The position numbers and the translations under genes are program-made. The notes under the pieces were generated by a model. It saw nothing but the letters and a program-made list of their open reading frames with translations. It did not search any database and was not told the origin of the DNA. DNA of 55,459 nt from an uncultured Pseudomonadota bacterium (GTDB taxonomy: Bacteria > Myxococcota_A > UBA796 > SXON01): assembly GCA_903885375.1 (NCBI GenBank), contig CAISIK010000126.1, positions 1 to 55,459 on the forward strand, in the 5' to 3' direction. Below are positions 35,270 to 43,313 of this stretch, piece after piece. Numbering within the stretch: the first letter of the stretch is position 1; each line of letters begins with the position of its first letter.

Positions 35270-36760
35270 ATGTTCGTGCTTTACGTGCTCGCGTGCAACG
35301 AAGCGGGTGTGCAGTCCTACAACACGCCTCCGCTCGTGGAGATCCTCGCGCCGGAAGATGGCTCCGCCGTCGATCCGGGCGCGCTCGTGGAGTTCCTCGG
35401 GGAGGCCCGCGATGGGCAGGACGAGTCGAGCCAGCTGCAGATCACCTGGCTGAGCAGCCTCGATGGGGTGCTCGACACCAGCGTGCCCGACCGGAACGGC
35501 GACATGCAGTTCGCCACCAACGCGCTCTCCGCGGGCTCGCACGTCATCACGCTCTCCGCGGTGGACTCCAAGGGCGACAGCGCGGAGGCCACGATGACGC
35601 TCCAGGTGGGCGATGGCGCCAACGTGAGCGGCGCGCCGGCCATCGTGATCGTGAACCCCAGCCCCGGCGAGCAGGTGGGCGCCTCGCAGGTCATCAACCT
35701 CCTCGCCACGGTGGCCGACGACGTCGACCGCCCCGAGGTGCTGCCCATCGAGGTGCTCGACAACCCCGACGGCGTGATCTGGAACGGGTACGCCGCGGCC
35801 ACCGGCACGCTCGACGTCCCCTTCTCCGCGCACAGCCTCGGCATCCACACGCTCACCGTCTCCGCGCTCGATCTCGAAGGCAAGCTGGGCACGGCCTCGG
35901 TCACCTACGAGGTCATCCAGGACGAGGTGCCGCTGGTGAACATCACCTCGCCGGCCGATGGCGCCTGGTACGACACGGTCGACACCATCACCTTCCGCGG
36001 CAACGTGCTCGACGACACCACGCCGAACGAGCAGGTGTCCACGTCCTGGACGAGCGACATCCAGGGCCTACTGAGCACCGCCCCGCCCGACTCCAACGGC
36101 GACACCACCTTCGCCTCGCCGCTCTTCGGCGGCACCCACGTGATCACGCTCACCGCCACCGACCTCGACGGCAACATCGGCCGCGACACCCTTGTGGTGA
36201 ACGTGGACGACCCGCTCGCGCGCGACGACGATGGTGACGGCTACACCGAATACGGCGGCGACTGCGACGACACCGACGACACGCTCTCGCCCGGCGAGGT
36301 CGACATCTGCGATGCCATCGACCAGGACTGCGACGGCTACATCAACGACCCCTACTGGGACACCTACGAGTACAACAACAGCTCGGGCCTCGCCTACGAC
36401 CTCGGCGAGGTGGACGGCGGCATCCTCTGGTCGGGCGACTCCCTCGAGATCGCCGGCCTCACCTTCAGCGATGCCACCGACGAGGACTGGTTCCGCTGGG
36501 ATGCCGACGACGAGATCTACGACAACGTGGACGTGCAGGTGGTGGTGTCGGGGCTCAGCGCGGCCGGCGACTTCGTGGTGGAGCTCTACGACGACGGCGG
36601 CCACCTGCTCGACAGCGACAGCGGGAACGGCGGCATCGGCGCCGACTTCACGAGCGACGTGCTCGACACCGGCGATGACCGCTTCTACGTGCGCATCTAC
36701 GCGTTGAACTGGCCGACCGGCTCCTGTTCCACCAGCTACAAGCTCAAGATCAAGAGCTGA
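35270..36760 (+). CDS. Ig-like/MopE-motif surface lipoprotein
   Basis: A 496-residue protein with a very short signal ending in lipobox VLAC (Cys9). Three Ig-like beta-sandwich repeats follow (about 17-105, 125-215 and 220-316), each with an internal HVITL or HTLTVSA strand. Next is the MopE metal-binding motif (RDDDGDGY, GDCDD, CDAIDQDCDGYIND; about 318-365). The last 130 residues resemble a pre-peptidase C-terminal-like beta domain. An in-frame ATG at 35213 would add a basic N-terminus. The role is probably adhesion or copper handling on the cell surface, as for MopE-type proteins; this is inference. Confidence 0.78.
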   Translation: MFVLYVLACNEAGVQSYNTPPLVEILAPEDGSAVDPGALVEFLGEARDGQDESSQLQITWLSSLDGVLDTSVPDRNGDMQFATNALSAGSHVITLSAVDSKGDSAEATMTLQVGDGANVSGAPAIVIVNPSPGEQVGASQVINLLATVADDVDRPEVLPIEVLDNPDGVIWNGYAAATGTLDVPFSAHSLGIHTLTVSALDLEGKLGTASVTYEVIQDEVPLVNITSPADGAWYDTVDTITFRGNVLDDTTPNEQVSTSWTSDIQGLLSTAPPDSNGDTTFASPLFGGTHVITLTATDLDGNIGRDTLVVNVDDPLARDDDGDGYTEYGGDCDDTDDTLSPGEVDICDAIDQDCDGYINDPYWDTYEYNNSSGLAYDLGEVDGGILWSGDSLEIAGLTFSDATDEDWFRWDADDEIYDNVDVQVVVSGLSAAGDFVVELYDDGGHLLDSDSGNGGIGADFTSDVLDTGDDRFYVRIYALNWPTGSCSTSYKLKIKS

Positions 36761-37363
36761 TCAGTTGGCTTCGCCCGCCGCGGCGAGGCGCGCGGTGCGG
36801 TGCAAGGAGTAGCCGTGGGCGTACTGCAGGCCGCTCACCACGCTCAGCACCATGGACTGCCACAGGAGCGCGATGCCCACCGTGTGCGCGTTCATGCCGA
36901 AACCGTCGTAGTGGAAGAGGAGGAAGCCGAGCGCGGTGCTCTGGTACGCCGTCTTGAACTTGCCGAGGCTGCCGGCGGGGATGACGAGGCCCTCCGACAC
37001 CGCGATCTGCCGCAGCGCGCCCACGATGAGCTCGCGGGCCTCGAGCACCAGCACGATCCAGGCGGGCACCCAGCCCAGCGGGATCATCATCACCAGCGTG
37101 GCGAGCACCATCAGCTTGTCGGCGATCGGGTCGAGGAAAGCGCCGGCCACGCTCTGGATGTCCCACTTGCGGGCCAGCCAGCCATCGATGACATCGCCGA
37201 TCATGGTGAGCACGAACACCACCATGGTGAAGCAGGCGGCCACCGGCGCGGGGGTCTTCCACAGCAGGAACACCATCACGGGCACGGCGGCGCAGCGCCC
37301 GAGCGTGATGAGCATCGGGAGGTTGGTGAAGCCCGGACGGCGGTACCAGGGGACCTTGGACAC
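36761..37363 (-). CDS. pgsA: CDP-diacylglycerol-glycerol-3-phosphate 3-phosphatidyltransferase
   Basis: A 200-residue membrane enzyme of phosphatidylglycerol synthesis. The CDP-alcohol phosphotransferase signature is intact (DVIDGWLARKWDIQSVAGAFLDPIADK, around residues 60-86), with several flanking helices. Start is a GTG with a gagga site, giving MSKVPWYRRPGFTNLPMLITLGR, the usual N-terminus. The long frame upstream overlaps the transglycosylase gene and is not coding. It is probably transcribed with the transglycosylase; its stop abuts the MopE-like gene's stop. Confidence 0.93.
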   Translation of the reverse strand: MSKVPWYRRPGFTNLPMLITLGRCAAVPVMVFLLWKTPAPVAACFTMVVFVLTMIGDVIDGWLARKWDIQSVAGAFLDPIADKLMVLATLVMMIPLGWVPAWIVLVLEARELIVGALRQIAVSEGLVIPAGSLGKFKTAYQSTALGFLLFHYDGFGMNAHTVGIALLWQSMVLSVVSGLQYAHGYSLHRTARLAAAGEAN

Positions 37364-37383
37364 GGAATTCCTCGTGCGCGGAC

Positions 37384-37980
37384 CTACCGCGCCACCCGCC
37401 GGTTGTCGCGGAAGTGCTCGTAGAGGCCCATGACGCGGGCCACGTAGGTGCGCGTTTCTTCGAACGGGGGGATGCCGCCGTGCTTCTCCACCGCGCCAGG
37501 ACCGGCGTTGTAGGCGGCCAGCGCGTGCTCGTAGGAGCCGAAGCGGCCCACCTGCCGGGCGAGGTAGGCCGCGCCGCCGCGGATGGACTCGTGGGCGTCG
37601 AACAGGTCGGTCACGCCCATGGCCTTTCCGGTGGCGGGCATCATCTGCATGAGCCCCTTGGCGCCCGCGTGGGAGACCGCCGCCGGGTTCATGCGGCTCT
37701 CGGCCACGGCCACGGCCTTCAAGAGCTCGGCGGGCACGCCCACCTCGGAGGCCGACTCGAGGAACCAGGCATCGTAGGTGTCGAGGTTCTGGATGCGGTC
37801 GAGCCGTGGCATCGGCACGCCGTTGGGCAGGTACCGGCCGGGCTCGGGGTCGCTCCACCAGCGCTCGAAGCCGGCGTGGTCGGGCGAGTCGGTGAGCACC
37901 ACGGTGCCGTCGGGCGACACGTAGGAGTAGAGATCCCGCGCGCCGGCCGACAGGAGCACGAGTGCGAGGGAGAGCCACAC
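37384..37980 (-). CDS. Lytic transglycosylase (SLT domain)
   Basis: A 198-residue exported enzyme that cleaves peptidoglycan. It has a short signal (VWLSLALVLLSAGARD) and an N-terminal DUF4124-like strand segment (LYSYVSPDGTVVLTD). The SLT catalytic domain follows: catalytic Glu94 in VAVAESRMNP, then VSHAGAKGLMQMMPATGKAMGV and YEHALAAYNAGPGAVEKHGGIPP. It is the classical MltC/Slt-type order. The GTG start has a TACACT hexamer six bases upstream and no ribosome-binding site. Confidence 0.92.
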   Translation of the reverse strand: MWLSLALVLLSAGARDLYSYVSPDGTVVLTDSPDHAGFERWWSDPEPGRYLPNGVPMPRLDRIQNLDTYDAWFLESASEVGVPAELLKAVAVAESRMNPAAVSHAGAKGLMQMMPATGKAMGVTDLFDAHESIRGGAAYLARQVGRFGSYEHALAAYNAGPGAVEKHGGIPPFEETRTYVARVMGLYEHFRDNRRVAR

Positions 37981-37986
37981 GCGGCG

Positions 37987-37992
37987 AGTGTA
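37987..37992 (-). promoter_or_regulatory. -10-like TACACT, six bases before the transglycosylase start
   Basis: TACACT on the minus strand, spacer CGCCGC, then the GTG at 37980. The same spacing as the other leaderless-type starts in this window. Confidence 0.5.
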
Positions 37993-38023
37993 CCAGCATT
38001 CTTCCCGGCGCGAGCGCCGGGGC

Positions 38024-39097
38024 TCACGCCACCGTGACGGCCCCGCAGCGGTACACGTCCTGGATGGCGTGGAGCAGCGCCACGCCTTCTTCGCGGGACT
38101 TCTGGAACGCCTTCCGCCCCGAGATGAGGCCCATGCCGCCGCCGCGCTTGTTGATGACCGCGGTGCGCACGGCCTCGGCGAGGTCGCTCTCCCCGCTCGA
38201 TGCGCCGCCCGAGTTGATGAGGCCCACGCGGCCCATGTAGCTGTTGGCGAGCTGGTAGCGCACGAGGTCGATCGGGTGGTTGCTGCACAGGTCGGTGTAG
38301 ATGCGCTTGTCGGTCTTGCCGTAGCTCGAACCCTGGAAGTTCAGCGCGTTGAACCCGCCGTTGTTCTCGGGGAGCTTCTGCTTCACGATGTCGGCGTGGA
38401 TGGTGGCGCCGATGTGGTCGGCCTGGCCGGTGAGGTCGGCCGAGGTGTGGTAGTCCACGCCGTCCTTCTTGAATCCGTTGTTGCGCAGGTAGCACCACAG
38501 CACCGTGCCCATGCCGAGCTCGTGGGCCATGGCGAAGGCCTGCGCCACCTCCACGATCTGCCGGCCCGACTCGGGGGAGCCGAAGTAGATCGTGGCGCCC
38601 ACCGCCTTCGCGCCCATGTCCTGGGCCTGCTTGATGGTGCCGAACATGATCTGGTCGAACTTGTTGGGCAGCGTGAGCAGCTCGTTGTGGTTGATCTTCA
38701 CGATGAAGGGGATGCGGTGCGCGTACCGCCGCGAACACATGCCGAGCACGCCGAAGGTGCTGGCCACGGCGTTGCAGCCGCCCTCGATCGCGAGCTCCAC
38801 GATGTTCTTCGGGTCGAAGTAGTCGGGGTTCTTGGCGAAGCTGGCGCCCGCGCTGTGCTCGATGCCCTGGTCGACCGGGAGGATGCTCACGTAGCCGGTG
38901 CCGCCGAGGCGCCCGTGGTCGAAGATGCTCTGCAGCGCGCCCAGCACGCGGGGGGAGCGGTCGCTGTCGAGCAGCACGCGCTCCGTGAAGTCGGGGCCGG
39001 GGAGGGCCACCCGCTCGCGACCGATGCCGCGGCAGGTGTGGCCGAGGAGACTTTCGGCGTCCTTGCCAAGCAATGCGGTGATCTGGCGCAGGTCCAT
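38024..39097 (-). CDS. Class I fructose-bisphosphate aldolase (FbaB/DhnA type)
   Basis: A 357-residue TIM-barrel enzyme of the DhnA-type class I aldolases. Recognisable segments are [48 protein letters not shown], and a C-terminal [40 protein letters not shown], the phosphate-binding region. It would split fructose 1,6-bisphosphate to triose phosphates in glycolysis or act in reverse in gluconeogenesis. The chosen ATG has a ccggag site and gives the known N-terminal length; the frame upstream is a shadow of the NAD kinase gene. Confidence 0.92.
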   Translation of the reverse strand: MDLRQITALLGKDAESLLGHTCRGIGRERVALPGPDFTERVLLDSDRSPRVLGALQSIFDHGRLGGTGYVSILPVDQGIEHSAGASFAKNPDYFDPKNIVELAIEGGCNAVASTFGVLGMCSRRYAHRIPFIVKINHNELLTLPNKFDQIMFGTIKQAQDMGAKAVGATIYFGSPESGRQIVEVAQAFAMAHELGMGTVLWCYLRNNGFKKDGVDYHTSADLTGQADHIGATIHADIVKQKLPENNGGFNALNFQGSSYGKTDKRIYTDLCSNHPIDLVRYQLANSYMGRVGLINSGGASSGESDLAEAVRTAVINKRGGGMGLISGRKAFQKSREEGVALLHAIQDVYRCGAVTVA

Positions 39098-39155
39098 GGC
39101 GGCTCCGGAAAGGAAGGTGGCCTTCCTTCTAACCTGCGGGCGCCCCCGGTGGGCT

Positions 39156-39911
39156 CTACCGGCGGAGCACCTTGTGCAGAAGCGTGCGGGTGAAGTCGTG
39201 TTCGTTGAAGAAGGCGAGCGACACGTCCTCGCTCGGGTGCGCGGCCACCTGTACCCCGCGCACATCCTCCCTCGCCACGCCGTCCACCACCACCCGGGCT
39301 GGCCGGCGAACGGGGTCGAGCACCTCGATGCGCACGGAGGCGCTCTCGGGGAGCACGATGGGCGCGAGCTTGGGCGCGTGCGGGCAGATCGCGGTGAGGT
39401 GAACGCTGCGCGTGAGGGGATGGCTCGCGCTGCCTCCCGCCGAGAAGCTGTACGCCGTGCTGCCCAGCGGGGTGGCCACGATGATGCCATCGCAGGTGAG
39501 TCGGTCGGCGAGCACCGAGCCATCCACCCACACCCGGAGGTGGCAGGTGTGGCCTGACTGCCGCTCCACGTACACGTCGTTCACGGCGAGCCCGGTGATG
39601 TCGGCGTGGGCGGTCTCCGCCGTCATCGCGAGCCGCGGGAACAGGTGGGTCTTCCAGGCCCGGTCGGCCAGCCGGCTCTGCACGAACTCCACGCCGCCGC
39701 TGGTGGGCACGTCGTTCATCAGGAAGCCGAGGTTCCCGAAGTTGAGCCCGAGCCAGGTGGTGCCCGAGCCGCCCGCGTGGATGGCCTGGAGCATGGTGCC
39801 ATCGCCGCCGAGCACGAGGCACAGCTCCGGGGGCAGCGGCGGCAACCCGGCCGCTTCGAGCGCGCGGGCGAACGTCTGGGCTCGGGCGCTGCGGCTCACC
39901 ACGGGCTGCAT
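39156..39911 (-). CDS. nadK: NAD kinase
   Basis: A 251-residue kinase that phosphorylates NAD to NADP. Motifs are GGDGTM (35-40, phosphate site) and a degenerate NE/D-type VNDVYVER. The diagnostic [18 protein letters not shown] and the C-terminal [14 protein letters not shown] follow. The N-terminus is short compared with typical 290-residue enzymes. The gene is divergent from the dapF-like gene, with 22 bases between starts, so the two promoters overlap. Confidence 0.94.
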   Translation of the reverse strand: MQPVVSRSARAQTFARALEAAGLPPLPPELCLVLGGDGTMLQAIHAGGSGTTWLGLNFGNLGFLMNDVPTSGGVEFVQSRLADRAWKTHLFPRLAMTAETAHADITGLAVNDVYVERQSGHTCHLRVWVDGSVLADRLTCDGIIVATPLGSTAYSFSAGGSASHPLTRSVHLTAICPHAPKLAPIVLPESASVRIEVLDPVRRPARVVVDGVAREDVRGVQVAAHPSEDVSLAFFNEHDFTRTLLHKVLRR

Positions 39912-39933
39912 GCATCCGGGATAACTCGCGGCG

Positions 39934-40689
39934 GTGCAGCTCTGGCGCAGTCATGGTCTCGGCAACGACTACCTCGTGCTCGAGTCCTCCGATCCGCTCA
40001 CCCCGGCGCTGGTCCGGGCGGTGTGCGATCGCCACCGGGGCGTGGGCGGGGATGGCGTGCTGCAACCCTGTGCACCCGCGCCCGGCGCCGACTTCGGCCT
40101 CCGCATCCACAACCCCGATGGCAGCGAGGCCGAGAAGAGCGGCAACGGCCTGCGCATCTTCGCCCACTGGCTCGTGCACGAACGGGGCGCGCCCGCCTCC
40201 TTGGCGGTTTCCACGCCGGGCGGACGGGTCACATGCGCCGTGGTCGGCAACCACGTCACGGTGGACATGGGGCCCGCGCGGCTCTGGGGGCCCGAAACCA
40301 TCGTGTCGCACGAGGCCTGGCGGGTGGATGTGGGCAACCCCCACGCCGTGGTCTTCGGCTGGCGGGAGGACTGGCGGGAGGTGGGCGCTGCGCTGGAGTC
40401 CGGGGTGCCGGGGCGAACGAACGTGCAGTTCGTGGAGGTGCGGGAGGGGCAGGCGCATGCCCGCATCTGGGAGCGTGGCGCGGGGGAGACGCTCTCCAGC
40501 GGGTCGAGCGCCTGTGCGGTGGCCACGGTTTGCGTGCGGCGGGGGCTCCTCCCCTCGCCGGTCACCGTCGTGATGGCCGGCGGGAGCCTGCAGATCGAGG
40601 TGGGCGCCACCCTCAGGATGTCGGGCCCGGTGGAGGCGGTGGGGCGCATCGAGGTGGCCCCGGCCTGGTTGGCCACGCGCGCGGGCTGA
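39934..40689 (+). CDS. Diaminopimelate epimerase family protein with both catalytic Cys replaced
   Basis: A 251-residue DapF-fold protein of two pseudo-symmetric halves (SHGLGNDYLVLES, GVGGDGVL, FGLRIHNPDGSEAEKSGNGLRIFA, IWERGAGETLSSGSSACAVA). DapF interconverts LL- and meso-diaminopimelate with two Cys. At the first position (normally CGNG) there is Ser69 in KSGNG; at the second (normally ACGTG) there is Ser189 in SSGSS. Other DapF signatures remain. So it may be a DapF subfamily using Ser, or a relative with another substrate. The GTG start is inferred from the family N-terminus. Confidence 0.82.
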   Translation: MQLWRSHGLGNDYLVLESSDPLTPALVRAVCDRHRGVGGDGVLQPCAPAPGADFGLRIHNPDGSEAEKSGNGLRIFAHWLVHERGAPASLAVSTPGGRVTCAVVGNHVTVDMGPARLWGPETIVSHEAWRVDVGNPHAVVFGWREDWREVGAALESGVPGRTNVQFVEVREGQAHARIWERGAGETLSSGSSACAVATVCVRRGLLPSPVTVVMAGGSLQIEVGATLRMSGPVEAVGRIEVAPAWLATRAG

Positions 40690-40700
40690 CGGGGAGCAGG

Positions 40701-40753
40701 GCGATGCGCGGAGGCCCGGCAGCCTGAAGGGCGGCCCCCTCGCTGCGCATCGC
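40701..40753 (+). terminator. Possible hairpin after the dapF-like gene
   Basis: GCGATGCGC (40701-40709) and GCGCATCGC (40745-40753) form a perfect 9-bp inverted repeat enclosing further GC-rich pairing. A short T-run (attttt) lies about 20 bases later. The structure could end dapF transcription, but the gap before the T-run makes intrinsic termination doubtful. Confidence 0.3.
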
Positions 40754-40805
40754 GCGCCGCCGCGGTGGATTTTTCGTGAGCGGGAAGCGTTGCGGGGCTT
40801 GTGTG

Positions 40806-40828
40806 TTAGACGCGCGCCTTCCGGGAGG
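40806..40828 (+). promoter_or_regulatory. -10-like TTAGAC and GGGAGG ribosome-binding site
   Basis: TTAGAC (40806-40811) is followed by a strong GGGAGG site (40823-40828) five bases from the ATG at 40833. Unlike the leaderless-type genes, this one has a conventional short leader. Confidence 0.4.
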
Positions 40829-40832
40829 CCAC

Positions 40833-41579
40833 ATGAAGTGGGTCATCGGCGTCGTTGCGGTTCTCGTGGTGGTTTGCGGCGGTCTCTGCGCCGCGGGCGG
40901 GCTGTTCTGGTATGCGGAGCAAAGCTCCACCGCGGTCTCCCTGCCCGATGACTTCCCGGCCGAGCCGGTGGTGCCCACCGACGCCGTGCCTGTGCCGCCG
41001 CCTGTCGAGCCTGCCGTGCCGGTGGAGCCGACGCCCCCGGTCGAGCCGACCCCGGCCGCCACGCCCGCGCCGGCCGCCACGCCCGCGCCGGCCGCCACCT
41101 CGTCGAAGTCCACCTCGTCGAGCACGACCACGAGCAGCAGCTCGTCGTCGGCCAGCAAGCCGACCACGACCACCACCACGAAGTCGTCGTCCACCACGGC
41201 GCCGGCCTCGTCCACCACCACGAAGTCCTCGACCACCACCAAGTCGACCACGAGCACCACCACGAGCGCGCCGGCCTCCACGTCTACCGCGAGCCGCCCG
41301 GAGGCCGACGAGGCCGACGAGCCGGCGCCGGAAGTCGACGAGACCGTGGCGGTCGGCTTCGTGCTGCCCAGCGGCGCCAAGTGGGAGGACCTCAAGGTCA
41401 GCGTGGATGGCAAGAGCCTCGGTCGTCGGCCGCTGCGCACCCGCGTCAGCCCCGGCCTGCACACCTTCACCTTCCGGGGTGAGGAGGTCGATCTGACCTG
41501 CCCGATCGAGGTCGGCACCAGCGGCCGCACGATCATCCTCGACCAGAAGAAGAAGGCCTGCCCGAGCAAGTCGCCGTGA
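40833..41579 (+). CDS. Membrane-anchored protein with Ser/Thr-rich stalk and PEGA-like domain
   Basis: A 248-residue protein. An N-terminal helix (WVIGVVAVLVVVCGGLCAAGGLFWY) anchors it. A Pro/Val/Glu-rich stretch with repeated PAAT (residues 50-88) leads to a 70-residue Ser/Thr/Lys-rich stalk. The 100-residue C-terminal domain has strands like PEGA repeats (DLKVSVDGKSLGRRPLRTRVSPGLHTFTFRGEEVD) and one Cys pair. It probably spans the periplasm as an extended linker. It overlaps the next small gene by four bases, implying a joint role. Confidence 0.72.
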   Translation: MKWVIGVVAVLVVVCGGLCAAGGLFWYAEQSSTAVSLPDDFPAEPVVPTDAVPVPPPVEPAVPVEPTPPVEPTPAATPAPAATPAPAATSSKSTSSSTTTSSSSSSASKPTTTTTTKSSSTTAPASSTTTKSSTTTKSTTSTTTSAPASTSTASRPEADEADEPAPEVDETVAVGFVLPSGAKWEDLKVSVDGKSLGRRPLRTRVSPGLHTFTFRGEEVDLTCPIEVGTSGRTIILDQKKKACPSKSP

Positions 41580-41821
41580 TCGCCGACCGGCAGGGTCAGG
41601 TGCGCGTGCGCGCCAGCTTCGCCGGCAGCGTGGAATACCGGGTGCGCGTGGGCGAGTCGGTCTGGGCCGGCCGGGCGCTGCTCGTCGTGGAGGGCGACCG
41701 CGAGGTGGAGACCCTCTCGGCCCGCAACGCCGGCATCATCCGCGAGCTCTGCGTGGCCGAGGGCACGGAGGTCGAGAAGGGCGCGCTGCTGCTCGTGATG
41801 GACGAAACGCCGCCCTCCTGA
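41576..41821 (+). CDS. Small lipoyl/biotinyl-like domain protein lacking the acceptor lysine
   Basis: An 81-residue single barrel-sandwich hybrid domain with two matching halves (VEYRVRVGESVWAGRALLVVEG and IIRELCVAEGTEVEKGALLLVMDE). At the hairpin tip, where lipoyl or biotin domains carry DK or MK, there is DR (residues 41-42), so it is unlikely to carry a cofactor. Such domains can act as adaptors in membrane-fusion-protein-like assemblies. The GTG start overlaps the preceding stop (GTGA), indicating co-translation with the stalk protein. Confidence 0.7.
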   Translation: MIADRQGQVRVRASFAGSVEYRVRVGESVWAGRALLVVEGDREVETLSARNAGIIRELCVAEGTEVEKGALLLVMDETPPS

Positions 41822-41830
41822 GCGGGGCGC

Positions 41831-43267
41831 CTACTCGTACACGATGCCGAGCACCGCGAGGCACATCTCGTCGAGCGTGGTCTCGCCGAGGTACACATCC
41901 TCCGGCTCGGAGCGCCCCGCATCGGAGAGCGCGCGCTGCACGCCCGGGTTGGTGAGCGTGTTGTTGTAGCGGCAGAGCATGCGCAGCGTGTCGCCGTTGC
42001 GGACCTGGGGCACGTCGGCCAGCGGCGCATCGTAGGTGTACCCGCGCTGCCAGTCGAAGTCCCAGGCGGGCGTCTGCACGAGGCACTCGGACTCGGGCTC
42101 CACGTCGGTGGGGCGCTTGTGGTCCACCCACACGCGCATGTCGGTGCCCACGTAGTGCATGTGCGTGCCGGCCATGTAGACCTGGTACGTGCGGCGCCCG
42201 GAGTCGATGGGGATGGCCATCTCCTCGGTGTGGTCCGCCGCGCCGGCGGGGATGCGGAACTCCACGCCCGCATCGTCGTTGGGGCCGGCGAGGAGGCCGC
42301 CGGCTTCGCTGTCGGCGTTGCCTACCAGCGCGAGCACGGCGGCGTGCTCGGGCTCCTCGTCCACCCAGCGGAGGTCGAGCGAGGTGATGTCGGCGTCGGC
42401 CGCCTCGCCGGTGGGGTGGTAGTGGATCTGCATCACGATGCGGGCGCCCGCGGCCACGGCCATGCCGCTGTTCTCGGGCGTTTCGTTGGGCACCGCGCCG
42501 GGCGCCCAGGCCGCCACCAGCGAGCCGCCGAGGCCCTCGTTGGCGGGGCAGTCGTAGTAGCCGTCGGCGTTGGCGAGGGCGGCGGCGGAGCCGGACTCAT
42601 CCGCGAAGACCAGCGCGTGGTGCACCACGGCCTCGTTTCCGGCCTCCACCTGCACGCCGGTGAGCCAGCGCGGGGTGGTGAGCTCGGGGTCCATCACGAA
42701 GCAGGTGTACTGGTCGCGGTTTCCGCTCGCGGCGAAGCCGACCTTCGGGGCGAGGCGCTGGTTGGCCCCGACGAGGGTGAGGTCCACCGACTCGGGAACC
42801 TCGACCGCATCGGCCTCATCGCCCTCGGGCGCGCCGGCGTCGGCCCAGGCGCGGAGCATGGCCTTCTCCTCCTCGCTCAGGCTGAGGTCGTCCTTCCAGC
42901 CGAAGCGGGGCTCGCACTCCGAGGTGGTCTGGGCGCCCCAGGGCGGCATCGAACCCGACTCCACCGCGCCGGCCATGGCGGCGGCCATCGGCGCGGCGCT
43001 GGCGTAGCTGTCGAGCGGGAAGGGGCCGATCGCCCCTTCGGTGTGGCAGCCGGCGCACCGCTGCATCACCACCGGCGCCACGTTGGTGCGCCAGGTGGGC
43101 GTGTCGCCGGCGATGGCGGAGTCCCCATCCGGGGAGGGGCAGGCGAGCGCGAGGAGCAGGAGCAGGAGGAATCCCGGGTGGCGTAGTGTAGACCCGCGGC
43201 ACCGACCTTGTCGAAAGGAAACCGTGATGCAGGGGGCGTCGGCGCAAACCCCTGTTGCCCGCGCCAC
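41831..43267 (-). CDS. Copper type II ascorbate-dependent monooxygenase-like lipoprotein with haem motif
   Basis: About 460 mature residues after a lipobox-like FLLLLLLALAC. A CAGCH haem motif lies near the N-terminus, followed by a helical segment. The PHM-type copper domains hold the candidate ligand sets VVHHALVF, MQIHYHPTG and GTHMHYVG. PHM-type enzymes hydroxylate C-H bonds; the substrate here is unknown. The start is uncertain: I give GTG 43267, though a CTG near 43161 would start directly at the hydrophobic core, and a minus-strand TACACT lies at 43185-43190. It is divergent from the next lipoprotein gene. Confidence 0.75.
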   Translation of the reverse strand: MARATGVCADAPCITVSFRQGRCRGSTLRHPGFLLLLLLALACPSPDGDSAIAGDTPTWRTNVAPVVMQRCAGCHTEGAIGPFPLDSYASAAPMAAAMAGAVESGSMPPWGAQTTSECEPRFGWKDDLSLSEEEKAMLRAWADAGAPEGDEADAVEVPESVDLTLVGANQRLAPKVGFAASGNRDQYTCFVMDPELTTPRWLTGVQVEAGNEAVVHHALVFADESGSAAALANADGYYDCPANEGLGGSLVAAWAPGAVPNETPENSGMAVAAGARIVMQIHYHPTGEAADADITSLDLRWVDEEPEHAAVLALVGNADSEAGGLLAGPNDDAGVEFRIPAGAADHTEEMAIPIDSGRRTYQVYMAGTHMHYVGTDMRVWVDHKRPTDVEPESECLVQTPAWDFDWQRGYTYDAPLADVPQVRNGDTLRMLCRYNNTLTNPGVQRALSDAGRSEPEDVYLGETTLDEMCLAVLGIVYE

Positions 43268-43313
43268 TTGACCGCCTGCCGACGACCGGCGATGATGCGC
43301 CGCGGGAGCCGCC

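Noticed and set aside
32729..35848. Long minus-strand open frame (over 1000 codons) opposite the RND exporter and MopE-like genes
   Set aside because: It is a high-GC antisense shadow: the product is His/Arg/Gly-rich with no domain, while the plus strand carries recognisable families.
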